The notes under the pieces are model-generated. The model was not told the origin of the DNA. It did not search any database and saw only the letters and a program-made list of their open reading frames with translations. A program made the position numbers and the translations under genes. A stretch of 64,000 nt of DNA from Flavobacterium sp. LMO8 (GTDB lineage: Bacteria; Bacteroidota; Bacteroidia; Flavobacteriales; Flavobacteriaceae). The DNA lies in contig NZ_WIBJ01000028.1 of assembly GCF_009495755.1 (NCBI RefSeq), positions 145,588 to 209,587 of the forward strand. The letters are read 5' to 3'. The stretch's first letter is position 1; every line of letters begins with the position of its first letter. This document shows positions 53,455-61,987 of this stretch, one piece after another.

Positions 53455-54711
53455 TTACCACTCATTAACTTTGTTGGCATCTAGCTTAATAAAGATAAAA
53501 AGTAATATCGTAAACGCCCATAAACTGGAACCTCCGTAGGAGAAAAAGGGTAGAGGTACTCCAATTGTTGGAAATAATTTAATTAGCATAGCAATATTTA
53601 CAAAAAAGTGCGTAAATAAATAAGTGGCAACACAATAACCATAAACCCTACTGAATTTTGTTTTTTGATTTTCGGCTAAGTAGATAATTCTTAAAAATAA
53701 GGCAACAAATAATAAGATTACAGTTATACTTCCAATGAACCCCCATTCTTCACCTACGGTGGTAAAAATGTAGTCAGTATGTTGTTCGGGTACAAATCCT
53801 CCTTTAGTTTGTGTGCCTTCTAGATAACCTTTTCCCATTAAACCACCAGAACCAATGGCAATCATCGATTGATTTAAGTTATAACCTTCACGTTTCATGT
53901 CAACATCATCACCAATTAATACATTGATACGATCTTTTTGGTGTGGTTCTAAAACACTTTCATAAACATAACTTACCGAGAACGCAAATCCAGCCATAAC
54001 TAAGTATAGCAATCCGTAAACAATAGGATTTCTAGAAATTTTTCGATTAAATATGTAATGAATTACCATTATTATAAATACAATCCCGATTAAATAAGTA
54101 GGTTGAATTACTAATGATAGAAAGAACAATGCAATAGCAATTATGCCCGAAAAAAAGTACCAACTTGGTAATCCTTCACGGTTTAAAACAAAGATTAGCG
54201 AAATGAAAATCATGGCACTACCTGCATCGGGCTGCATTAGAATTAGCAAAACAGGTATAAAGACAATTGCTAAACCTATTATTTGATGTTTGGTATACTT
54301 TAAATTAATTTGGGAATAACTTAGGTATTTTGCTAATAATAAAGCGGTTGCCGTTTTAACGAATTCGGAAGGTTGAAAACCAAAGCCTCCAAATTGGTAC
54401 CAGTTGGTTTGTCCTTTTTTGGTGACTCCAAATACAAATAAACCAAGTAATAATATAATTCCTAAACCATAGAACACAAAGGAAAGACGTTCGAAAATTT
54501 TAGCATCGGTGAATAAGATGATAAAAATAAGAGGAATGGTCAAACCAATGAAGAGCATTTGTCTACCATAAATTTGAGAAATATCAAAAATTGAAGTTTC
54601 TTCTAAAGGTAAAGAAGCGGAATAAATAGTCATCCAGCCCATGATTACTAATACTATATAAAGTAATATGGAGATATAATCGATTCTATTTCCTACGCTT
54701 TGATTTTTCAT
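53455..54711 (-). CDS. rodA: RodA, SEDS-family peptidoglycan glycosyltransferase
   Basis: RodA polymerises peptidoglycan strands during side-wall growth with its partner PBP2. The 418-residue protein has about ten membrane helices. It shows the SEDS motifs FQPSEFVKTATALLLAKYLS, MQPDAGSAMIF and GSGGLMGKGYLEGTQTKGGF. The PEQHTDYIFTTVGEEWGF signature follows, then the C-terminal GVPLPFFSYGGSS. The central insertion around 215-260 is usual for this branch. The gene directly follows mrdA (0-nt gap) at the end of the mreBCD-mrdA-rodA operon. Confidence 0.95.
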   Translation of the reverse strand: MKNQSVGNRIDYISILLYIVLVIMGWMTIYSASLPLEETSIFDISQIYGRQMLFIGLTIPLIFIILFTDAKIFERLSFVFYGLGIILLLGLFVFGVTKKGQTNWYQFGGFGFQPSEFVKTATALLLAKYLSYSQINLKYTKHQIIGLAIVFIPVLLILMQPDAGSAMIFISLIFVLNREGLPSWYFFSGIIAIALFFLSLVIQPTYLIGIVFIIMVIHYIFNRKISRNPIVYGLLYLVMAGFAFSVSYVYESVLEPHQKDRINVLIGDDVDMKREGYNLNQSMIAIGSGGLMGKGYLEGTQTKGGFVPEQHTDYIFTTVGEEWGFIGSITVILLFVALFLRIIYLAENQKTKFSRVYGYCVATYLFTHFFVNIAMLIKLFPTIGVPLPFFSYGGSSLWAFTILLFIFIKLDANKVNEW

Positions 54712-56646
54712 CTAGTTTTCCTCTTCTTCTTTTTTGGCTTCACTAATTTCTACATTGACTTTGTTCAAAGAATCTTTAACTCTTGTTGGATCTACTTTTC
54801 TTTGAAAAATAATGTTTTCAATTTTTTCATATTCTGAAAGTAAACTTCCATTTAGCATTCTATCTTCTAAATCTTTACGAGTGATTTTGCCATTTACATA
54901 TTTTTCAACCATTAAAGTAGCAATTGGTCCAGCCCATCGACTTCCCCAATAACCATTTTCAATAAATACCGCAATTGCTATCTTAGGGTTTTCTTGCGGT
55001 GCAAAGGCTACAAAAATAGAGTGATCTTTTAATTGATAGGTTTTTCCAGCTACTCTAATTTTGTTTTCAGCAGTTCCCGTTTTCCCACAAATATTAAGAC
55101 CTTGTACTCTTAAGCCTGCTGCAGTTCCTATCGGGTTATTGTAAACATCTGCCAAGCCTTGAATTATAGGAGGGAAATATTGCTTATCAATAGTAGAATA
55201 ATGCTTTGTTGTAAATTTTTTATCTAAAGGTTGTCCTTTTATCTTTTTAACGATATGTGGTGTATAATAATATCCTTGATTGGCAACAACTGCCATCATA
55301 TTGGCTAATTGAATTGGTGAAGTTAAAACTTCACCTTGTCCGATTGAATTAGAAATAATGTATGAGCTTCTTATCGGAGCCCCATTGTACATTTTTTTAT
55401 ACATTTTTGACGTTGGAACCAAACCTTTCGCACCAATTGGCATATCGGTTCCTAAAAATTGACCTAATCCAAAACTTTTCACATGGTTGGCCCAATTATC
55501 AACGCTGTAATACGAATCTTTATATTTTTCAATGGTTCTTTTGTAGGTGTTTCCAAAATAACTGTTACATGATTTATAAGTTCCATTGTTTAATTGTAAG
55601 CTGTGGAGACCACAGTGACATTTCATAAAACGTCCAAAATTAGCTCCATGATTACAATAAAAAGTAGTTTGTTCATCAATTACCTCTTCTTGCAGTCCAA
55701 TTAATCCCGTAACGATTTTAAATGGTGAACCAGGAGGATACGTTGCTTGAAGACCTCTATCGTACAATGGTTTTGAAATCGAATCGTTGTATAAAGCGGT
55801 ATAGTTTTTTGAACGTTGTCTTCCAACTAATAAAGCAGGATCGAACGTTGGAGCTGAAACTAAAGCCAAAATCTCACCAGTTTTAGGTTCGATAGCTACA
55901 ATTCCACCTCTTTTATTAATCATTAAATCGGTGCCGTATTTTTGAAGTTCATGATCAATTGTTAAGGTTAAATCCTTTCCTTGTTGAGCAATGGTGTCAA
56001 ATTGCCCTTTTTTGTAAGGACCAATAATTTTGTTGTGTTTGTCACGAAGTAAGTATTTAACCCCTTTAATTCCTCGTAAAATTTCTTCATATTCTTGTTC
56101 AACACCTTGTTTTCCTATCAAATCACCACTATTGTAGTATTTGTTTTTGTTAAGAATAGCCTCATTAACCTGAGTAATAAAACCGAAAATATTAGCACCT
56201 TCTTTAACTTGATAATCTCTTAATGCACGTTTTTGCGTATAAAACCCTTCAAACTTTCTTTCTTTTTCCTGAAAAGCAGCATATTCTGCCTTGTTTAATT
56301 GCGACAAGAAAACCGAAGGAAGTCTTGGGCTATAAATATTTGCCTTTTCAATTTTTTTGATAAAATAATCTTTGGTAATGTGAAGTAAATTGCAAAATTC
56401 GGTGGTATCAATATTTTTGATTTCTCTCGGAACCACCATGATATCATATGAAGGCTGATTGGCAACTAATAGTTTACCATTACGATCATAAATATAACCT
56501 CTTTCTGGAAAATCAAATACTTTTTTAATAGCATTATTTTCCGATTGTAGTTTTAGATTTTCATCAATTACTTGAAGATAAAAAATTCGTACAATCAGAA
56601 GAATGGAAGTAATAATGATTACGGCAGGTAAAACAGCTTTTCTCAT
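54712..56646 (-). CDS. mrdA: Penicillin-binding protein 2, elongation-specific transpeptidase
   Basis: PBP2 cross-links peptidoglycan in the rod complex. The 644-residue protein has one N-terminal membrane helix (about 4-25), the pedestal domain with FPERGYIYDRNGKLLVANQPSYD (about 45-70, cut here as FPERGYIYDRNG and KLLVANQPSYD), and the transpeptidase domain. The catalytic Ser is in YPPGSPFKIV (S-x-x-K), with a second motif S-x-N in YKSCNSYFG and the K-T-G triad in CGKTGTAEN. A helical tail of about 50 charged residues ends the protein. It overlaps mreD by 4 nt and abuts rodA. Confidence 0.95.
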   Translation of the reverse strand: MRKAVLPAVIIITSILLIVRIFYLQVIDENLKLQSENNAIKKVFDFPERGYIYDRNGKLLVANQPSYDIMVVPREIKNIDTTEFCNLLHITKDYFIKKIEKANIYSPRLPSVFLSQLNKAEYAAFQEKERKFEGFYTQKRALRDYQVKEGANIFGFITQVNEAILNKNKYYNSGDLIGKQGVEQEYEEILRGIKGVKYLLRDKHNKIIGPYKKGQFDTIAQQGKDLTLTIDHELQKYGTDLMINKRGGIVAIEPKTGEILALVSAPTFDPALLVGRQRSKNYTALYNDSISKPLYDRGLQATYPPGSPFKIVTGLIGLQEEVIDEQTTFYCNHGANFGRFMKCHCGLHSLQLNNGTYKSCNSYFGNTYKRTIEKYKDSYYSVDNWANHVKSFGLGQFLGTDMPIGAKGLVPTSKMYKKMYNGAPIRSSYIISNSIGQGEVLTSPIQLANMMAVVANQGYYYTPHIVKKIKGQPLDKKFTTKHYSTIDKQYFPPIIQGLADVYNNPIGTAAGLRVQGLNICGKTGTAENKIRVAGKTYQLKDHSIFVAFAPQENPKIAIAVFIENGYWGSRWAGPIATLMVEKYVNGKITRKDLEDRMLNGSLLSEYEKIENIIFQRKVDPTRVKDSLNKVNVEISEAKKEEEEN

Positions 56647-57149
56647 CGTCTATTGCTTGGCTTGATTAAATAGATGGTTAACAAACATGTAATAAACGTA
56701 AATAGGGTGCTAAATAGTGTTCGTAATAAAACAGTAAATATCAAATCAAATCTGAAATATTCAAAAAAGAATAAGATGAAATGATGAATAAAAATAGCTA
56801 ATAGCAACAATGTAATTCGCTCAGGCGAAATTTTATCAGCAATTTTTACCGTTTGATATTCATAACTCAATCCAAAAGCAAATTTAAAAAGTGATGGTCT
56901 TATGTAGGCTAAAACCAAAGATGCCATTGTGTGAATTCCTCCTGAATTACAAAACATATCTAAAAGTATTCCCATAGTAAAACTGCTCAATAACAAAACA
57001 CTTTTATTGCTATTAACAGGATATAGTAAAATAAACAACACATAAGGATATGCGTTTAAATACCCAAACAGATTAATATTATTGAATATTAAAATCTGTA
57101 GAAGTAAAAAAACAACAAAACGTATGCTATTTAAAATGTTATTATTCAC
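56643..57149 (-). CDS. mreD: Rod shape-determining protein MreD
   Basis: MreD is an inner-membrane part of the rod complex that joins MreC to the peptidoglycan synthases. The 168-residue protein has about five to six helices, starting with SIRFVVFLLLQILIFNNIN, with the usual LYPVNSNKSVLLL loop and LLDMFCNSGGIHTMASL near residue 60-75. The family is poorly conserved and the call rests mostly on length, topology and position. It overlaps mreC by 1 nt and mrdA by 4 nt. Confidence 0.88.
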   Translation of the reverse strand: MNNNILNSIRFVVFLLLQILIFNNINLFGYLNAYPYVLFILLYPVNSNKSVLLLSSFTMGILLDMFCNSGGIHTMASLVLAYIRPSLFKFAFGLSYEYQTVKIADKISPERITLLLLAIFIHHFILFFFEYFRFDLIFTVLLRTLFSTLFTFITCLLTIYLIKPSNRR

Positions 57150-57979
57150 TATTTTTTAGGTGCTGTGGTTTCTAATTCTAATTGTTTTTTTTCTTTTTTT
57201 CTTTTGTTTTCAATTACATACACATAGCCAAGCGATGTCATGTCGTTGAACAATCGAATATTGATAGTATAATAATTTGTTTTCTTATCAATAAAAATCT
57301 TATCAATTTTTCCAATTGGAATATTCTCTGGGAAAATGTCTGAATTTCCACCTGTTACGATAGAATCTCCATGTTTTAAGGAAGCCAATCTAGGTACATC
57401 AATAAGTTGAGCAAAGCCAACATTGCGTCCATCCCAAATAAGAGAACCAAAGTGATTCGAGTTTTTAATCTTCGCATTAATCTTCGATTTGGTGTTCAAA
57501 ACACTTTGAATAGTAGCGTAATTTGTAGATGTTTTCTCTATCAAACCTACAATTCCTTTGTCGTTTACTACTCCCATGTCGACTTCAATTCCGGAATTCT
57601 TTCCAGAATTGATAGTAATGTAGTTCTCGCGTGAGTTAAATGAATTTTTCACCACTTTTGCTACCACAACATTGTAATTGTTAAGGTCGTTTCTAAATAA
57701 CGTTTTAGAAGTTAAAATGGTATCTTTTTTGTTGAAAAGCAATTCTTTTAATAAAGCATTTTCAGATGCTAAGTCTTTGTTTTTTTCTTTTAGACTTAAA
57801 TATTCGTTGACTTCATTCACTTTTTCATAGTAAGCACCTGTAACAGCGTTAGCCGAATTTACATACTCACTTCTGTGGTAGGAATGCGATTTTATAATCA
57901 AAGAAAATGAGATGCCCAAAAGCAGCAAAAACAGCAATCGATAGCTGTTTTTTATGATAAAATTAATTATTTGCTGCAT
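57149..57979 (-). CDS. mreC: Rod shape-determining protein MreC
   Basis: MreC is a periplasmic scaffold that activates PBP2 in the elongation complex. The 276-residue protein has one N-terminal helix (about 13-27), a coiled coil (about 50-82: YYEKVNEVNEYLSLKEKNKD then LASENALLKELLF), and the twin beta-barrel part with NSFNSRENYITINSGKNSGI and VVNDKGIVGLIEKTS. A short charged tail of about 20 residues ends the protein. It lies 10 nt after mreB. Confidence 0.95.
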   Translation of the reverse strand: MQQIINFIIKNSYRLLFLLLLGISFSLIIKSHSYHRSEYVNSANAVTGAYYEKVNEVNEYLSLKEKNKDLASENALLKELLFNKKDTILTSKTLFRNDLNNYNVVVAKVVKNSFNSRENYITINSGKNSGIEVDMGVVNDKGIVGLIEKTSTNYATIQSVLNTKSKINAKIKNSNHFGSLIWDGRNVGFAQLIDVPRLASLKHGDSIVTGGNSDIFPENIPIGKIDKIFIDKKTNYYTINIRLFNDMTSLGYVYVIENKRKKEKKQLELETTAPKK

Positions 57980-57989
57980 GGATTATTTT

Positions 57990-59018
57990 TTATTTAATCA
58001 GGATTCCTTTGTATTTGTTGATATTCTTTAAGGTCATTCCCGTTCCTCTTACAACGGCTCTTAAAGGATCTTCTGCGATGTAAACAGGTAAATCTGTTTT
58101 CATTGAAATTCGTTTGTCTAAACCTCTTAACATCGAACCTCCACCTGCTAGGTAAATACCGGTGTTATAAATATCGGCAGATAATTCGGGTGGTGTTTGT
58201 GATAAGGTTTCCATAACCGCATCTTCAATACGTTGAATAGATTTGTCTAATGCTTTTGCAATTTCTCGGTATGATACATCAACACGTTTTGGTTTTCCTG
58301 TTAATAAATCTCTACCATCTACTGCCATATCTTCTGGTGGACTATCTAAATCTTCAGTAGCGGCACCAATTTGAATTTTTACTTTTTCTGCGGTAGTTTC
58401 TCCAACAAATAAATTGTGTTGCGTTCTCATGTAGTAAATGATATCATTTGTGAAAACGTCTCCAGCAATTTTAACCGATTTATCGCAAACAATTCCGCCT
58501 AATGCGATAACTGCAATTTCTGTTGTTCCTCCACCTATATCCACAATCATGTTTCCTTTTGGTTGCATAATATCTAAACCGATACCAATTGCAGCCGCCA
58601 TAGGTTCATGAATCAAATAAACTTCTTTACCATTTACACGCTCAGCAGATTCTTTTACCGCACGCATTTCCACTTCTGTAATTCCAGAAGGAATACAAAT
58701 AACCATACGAAGTGCTGGTGTAAATAATTTTTTCTTTAATGCAGGAATACTTTTGATAAACATTTTTATCATCTGCTCTGAAGCATCGAAATCAGCAATA
58801 ACTCCGTCTTTCAATGGGCGAATGGTTTTAATGTTTTCATGCGTTTTACCTTGCATCATATTGGCTTCCTTACCAACGGCAATAATTTTGCCCGTAATTC
58901 GGTCTCTGGCAACAATAGATGGACTGTCAATCACAACTTTATCGTTGTGAATGATTAGCGTATTTGCGGTACCAAGGTCGATTGCGATATCCTCGGTCAT
59001 GAAATCAAAAAATCCCAT
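57990..59018 (-). CDS. mreB: Rod shape-determining protein MreB, bacterial actin
   Basis: MreB forms membrane-bound filaments that guide side-wall synthesis. The 342-residue protein starts MGFFDFMTEDIAIDLGTANT with the phosphate-1 loop (Asp14-Gly16). It continues with GVIADFDASEQMIKMFI, the phosphate-2 region IVDIGGGTTEIAVIALGGIV and the adenosine loop IYLAGGGSMLRGLD. The N-terminal amphipathic part is short, as expected when membrane binding relies on a hydrophobic loop. It is the first gene of the operon. A -7-like box TAATTTTG (complement of 59066-59073) lies about 50 nt upstream, without a proper -33. Confidence 0.97.
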   Translation of the reverse strand: MGFFDFMTEDIAIDLGTANTLIIHNDKVVIDSPSIVARDRITGKIIAVGKEANMMQGKTHENIKTIRPLKDGVIADFDASEQMIKMFIKSIPALKKKLFTPALRMVICIPSGITEVEMRAVKESAERVNGKEVYLIHEPMAAAIGIGLDIMQPKGNMIVDIGGGTTEIAVIALGGIVCDKSVKIAGDVFTNDIIYYMRTQHNLFVGETTAEKVKIQIGAATEDLDSPPEDMAVDGRDLLTGKPKRVDVSYREIAKALDKSIQRIEDAVMETLSQTPPELSADIYNTGIYLAGGGSMLRGLDKRISMKTDLPVYIAEDPLRAVVRGTGMTLKNINKYKGILIK

Positions 59019-59102
59019 AAGTAAGAGAAGGGTTTAGCGTTTTTTGTATAATAGTATTCAACTAGCAAAATTATGAAAATTATCTGATATAATTTAAAAT
59101 AA

Positions 59103-59137
59103 AAACGCATTAAAAATAATATTATTTTAATGCGTTT
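59103..59137 (-). terminator. Terminator of purH
   Basis: Perfect 13-bp arms AAACGCATTAAAA and TTTTAATGCGTTT enclose a 9-nt loop. On the minus strand the stem is followed by a T-rich tract. It separates purH from the mreB operon. Confidence 0.8.
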
Positions 59138-59162
59138 GAATTATTTTGTTTTATTGAAAAAA

Positions 59163-60695
59163 CTAGTGTTTGAAATGGCGTATTCCTGTAAATACCATAG
59201 CCATATTATTATCGTTGCAGTAATTAATACTTAATTCGTCTTTTATTGAGCCACCTGGTTGAATCACTGCTGTAATTCCGGCTTTGTTTGCGATTTCTAC
59301 ACAGTCTGGGAAAGGGAAGAACGCATCACTTGCCATAACTGCTCCAGTTAAATCAAATTCAAATGAAGTTGCTTTTTCAATTGCATGACGTAAAGCGTCT
59401 ACTCTTGAAGTTTGTCCGGTTCCTGAAGCACACAATTGTTTGTTTTTTGCAAATACAATCGTGTTCGATTTTGTGTGTTTGCAAATTTTAGAAGCAAACA
59501 ATAAATCTTCGATTTCTTCTGCTGTAGGAACTGCTGTTGTAACTGTTTTTAAATGGTCTTTTGAATCGGTAACATTGTCTTTATCTTGTACTAAAACTCC
59601 GTTTAAACAAGTACGAACGGTTGTTTGTGGTAATTCCACTTCGTTTTGGATTAAGATAATTCTGTTTTTCTTTTCTTCTAAAATGTCAATCGCTTCTTGG
59701 TCATACGCTGGAGCAATTACCACTTCGCAAAACAATTGGTTGATTTCGTTAGCTGTAGCCACATCAATTTTTCCATTTGCGATTAAAACTCCACCGAAAG
59801 CTGAAGTTGGGTCACCTGCTAAAGCATCTAAATACGCATCTTTCATCGTATTTCTTGTAGCTAAACCACAAGCGTTATTGTGTTTTAATATCGCGAAAGT
59901 TGGATTGTCGTTTTTGAATTCGTTCATTAAATTCACAGCAGCATCAACGTCTAATAAATTGTTGTAAGACAATTCTTTTCCGTGAACTTTGCTGAACATT
60001 TTATCGAAATCGCCATAGAAAAATCCTTTTTGATGTGGATTTTCGCCATAACGCAATACATTTCCGTTTTGCTCGCTAATTTTTAAAACAGGTTCTTCAA
60101 AAACTTGATTGAAGTAATTAAAAATAGCCGAATCATAATGTGAAGAAACATTAAAAGCTCTTGAAGCTAATAATTTTCTGTTTTCTAAAGTAGTAGCGCC
60201 GTTATTTTCGGTGTAGAAATTCAAAAATGGAGCATATTGCTCAACTGAAGGAACAATTACCGTGTCTTTGAAATTTTTTGCAGCAGCTCTAATTAAAGAA
60301 ATGCCACCGATGTCGATTTTTTCAATAATATCTTGTTCGCTAGCACCAGAAGCAACTGTTTTTTCAAACGGATACAAATCCACAATCACTAAATCGATTT
60401 GCGGAATATTGAATTCTTTCATTTGTTCCACATCACCTGCATGGTCTTGACGGTTTAAAATACCACCGAAGATTTTTGGATGTAAGGTTTTTACTCTTCC
60501 TCCTAAAATTTCAGGGAAAGCCGTAATATCTTCTACAGCAACAACAGGAATACCTAAATCTTTAATAAAAGTTTCAGTTCCGCCGGTAGAATAAATGGTT
60601 ACATTGTTTTGGTGAAGGGCTTTAACAATAGGTTCTAAACCGTTTTTGTCAAATACAGAAATCAATGCCGAAGCAATTTTTTTTGTTGTGTTCAT
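59163..60695 (-). CDS. purH: Bifunctional AICAR formyltransferase / IMP cyclohydrolase
   Basis: PurH carries out the last two steps of IMP synthesis. The 510-residue protein has an N-terminal MGS-like IMP cyclohydrolase domain (1-200, with STGGTETFIKDLGIP and ILGGRVKTLHPKIFGGIL). The AICAR transformylase domain follows, with LRYGENPHQKGFFYG, then AILKHNNACGLAT with the catalytic Lys-His, and GAVMASDAFFPFPD. It ends in the usual VFTGIRHFKH. A consensus promoter lies 97 nt upstream with a GC-rich leader. Confidence 0.97.
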   Translation of the reverse strand: MNTTKKIASALISVFDKNGLEPIVKALHQNNVTIYSTGGTETFIKDLGIPVVAVEDITAFPEILGGRVKTLHPKIFGGILNRQDHAGDVEQMKEFNIPQIDLVIVDLYPFEKTVASGASEQDIIEKIDIGGISLIRAAAKNFKDTVIVPSVEQYAPFLNFYTENNGATTLENRKLLASRAFNVSSHYDSAIFNYFNQVFEEPVLKISEQNGNVLRYGENPHQKGFFYGDFDKMFSKVHGKELSYNNLLDVDAAVNLMNEFKNDNPTFAILKHNNACGLATRNTMKDAYLDALAGDPTSAFGGVLIANGKIDVATANEINQLFCEVVIAPAYDQEAIDILEEKKNRIILIQNEVELPQTTVRTCLNGVLVQDKDNVTDSKDHLKTVTTAVPTAEEIEDLLFASKICKHTKSNTIVFAKNKQLCASGTGQTSRVDALRHAIEKATSFEFDLTGAVMASDAFFPFPDCVEIANKAGITAVIQPGGSIKDELSINYCNDNNMAMVFTGIRHFKH

Positions 60696-60791
60696 GGTGT
60701 TGTGTTGTTGTATCTGAATAAGTCTCAGATAAATGTTGTTGTTTTATTCCGCTTCGCTCCATACAGTTCGGTTCGCCTCGGGTTCGTGGTG

Positions 60792-60822
60792 CAAAAGTAG
60801 TTATACTTCTTAAAATAGTCAA
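60792..60822 (-). promoter_or_regulatory. purH promoter
   Basis: On the minus strand, TTG (complement of 60820-60822) and TACTTTTG (complement of 60792-60799) are spaced by 20 bp, an exact consensus. Transcription would start near 60787, leaving a leader of about 90 nt. The leader has a GC-rich part (complement of 60746-60785) and a small hairpin ATCTGA-N7-TCAGAT near 60715-60733. Confidence 0.7.
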
Positions 60823-60905
60823 ACTTTATTGTTTTATATTTTTATTGAGGTTTAAGTTTAAACTCAATGTCGCTAGCGTTACATCAATTTTCAAATAATT
60901 CTTTT

Positions 60906-60936
60906 GCTAGCGCGAGCGTCACGCTCGTGCCCACAA
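60906..60936. repeat. REP-like repeat, left copy flanking the transposase
   Basis: This 31-bp sequence has the core palindrome CGAGCGT-C-ACGCTCG. It is an exact reverse complement of 61506-61536. It ends 1 nt before the transposase stop codon. CGCTAGCG nearby at 60871-60878 is a partial third copy. Confidence 0.85.
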
Positions 60937-60937
60937 T

Positions 60938-61486
60938 CTAATTCAAGTCAATTTCTAAAACGGTTTGATCATTATTTCCGTAATTTCTAGCGCTACTGTA
61001 TTTCCAATCAATTGGGTCGGTAACAAATCCAGTTTCTACTGGATTGTTGTGAATATAATTCAATTTTTGTTCAAATACTTTTAAAGACCAAATTTCAATA
61101 GGTTGATTATTTTGTTGCCAAAATTGACTTTTTTCAACATTACTATTTTTCTTTCCAGCTTTTTCAAACATACAAAGTAACCATTCTTTTCTGCTTTCTT
61201 GAGGATTTTCTGCAATTGTTTTCAGCATTTTTCTGGATGTAAAACCTTTGAAGTCTCTCATTAAACCTGATGGGTCACCTAAAGAAGAACGAAAAATTAA
61301 ATGAATGTGACTTGGCATAATACAATACCCATAAATTTCCATTCCTTTGTTTTTTCTACAATAATCTAAGGATTCAATTATAGTGTCAAAATAATCGACT
61401 CTTGTAAAAACATCTATCCAATATACAGTAGCAAATGAAACGAAATAAGCTCCGTTTTTTTCTGCAAATTTGTATTTTCTGCTCAT
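60938..61486 (-). CDS. REP-associated tyrosine transposase (Y1_Tnp, IS200-like)
   Basis: The 182-residue single-strand transposase of the HUH class is of the kind that mobilises or maintains REP sequences. The metal-binding motif is H-x-H in PSHIHLIFRS (residues about 60-69). The C-terminal part WSLKVFEQKLNYIHNNPVE and WKYSSARNYG is typical of the Bacteroidota RAYT group. In the segment DFKGFTSRK, where related proteins often have a tyrosine, a Phe is seen. Whether another Tyr serves as the nucleophile is unclear. The gene is framed by perfect inverted 31-bp REP-like sequences, as expected for this family. It lies between purH and a small lipoprotein gene. Confidence 0.88.
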   Translation of the reverse strand: MSRKYKFAEKNGAYFVSFATVYWIDVFTRVDYFDTIIESLDYCRKNKGMEIYGYCIMPSHIHLIFRSSLGDPSGLMRDFKGFTSRKMLKTIAENPQESRKEWLLCMFEKAGKKNSNVEKSQFWQQNNQPIEIWSLKVFEQKLNYIHNNPVETGFVTDPIDWKYSSARNYGNNDQTVLEIDLN

Positions 61487-61505
61487 AGGGTTGTTTTTAA
61501 TTTCT

Positions 61506-61536
61506 TTGTGGGCACGAGCGTGACGCTCGCGCTAGC
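61506..61536. repeat. REP-like repeat, right copy flanking the transposase
   Basis: This is an exact reverse complement of 60906-60936 over 31 bp, lying 20 bp upstream of the transposase start. The core ACGAGCGTGACGCTCG can form a hairpin. Confidence 0.85.
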
Positions 61537-61547
61537 GTTTGGAGATT

Positions 61548-61877
61548 TTATTTTGAATATTCTTCTGTCGAAGTAAATTCATAAACTTTATTTGTTTCTA
61601 TATCTTTTAGTTTTAAGAAATTAAAATATTTGTTAACGGATTTGATAATATATCTTGGTTCTTTCTTAAAATTGTAGATTGTATCATTAGAAATAAAATA
61701 AATTTTATTGTGAAACCCAATCATTCTTCCCCTATCATCAATCCATTCTCTTTCTTTTATGTATTCAATATCGATTTCATAATTGCATGAAATTAAAGAA
61801 ATTGATAAGTAAATCAATAGAAGTATTTTATTAAATAATTTAAAAAGGCTTTTTTGTAATAAATTTCTTAATTTCAT
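61548..61877 (-). CDS. Small lipoprotein of unknown function
   Basis: The ATG complementary to 61875-61877 is preferred over an in-frame TTG further up, because it is followed by a basic start and a signal peptide ending in the lipobox SLISC (about residue 31). The 109-residue product has a small soluble part with DIEYIKEREWIDDRGRMIG and a few strands. No family is recognised. It lies next to the transposase repeat and is divergent from the ABC permease gene, with no operon partner. Confidence 0.6.
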   Translation of the reverse strand: MKLRNLLQKSLFKLFNKILLLIYLSISLISCNYEIDIEYIKEREWIDDRGRMIGFHNKIYFISNDTIYNFKKEPRYIIKSVNKYFNFLKLKDIETNKVYEFTSTEEYSK

Positions 61878-61987
61878 AGAGATGTTTACTGTGAATTGAA
61901 ATATTAATGATTCCCCAAATATAAATAAATTCCCTCCAATTGTAACATTTTCGCTCAATGCTCTACTTATAGTTATAGCTCAGTATT

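Noticed and set aside
59440..59967. Long open frame (175 codons) on the plus strand
   Set aside because: It lies wholly inside purH on the other strand and has no domain, no start signal and Ser/Lys-rich shadow composition.
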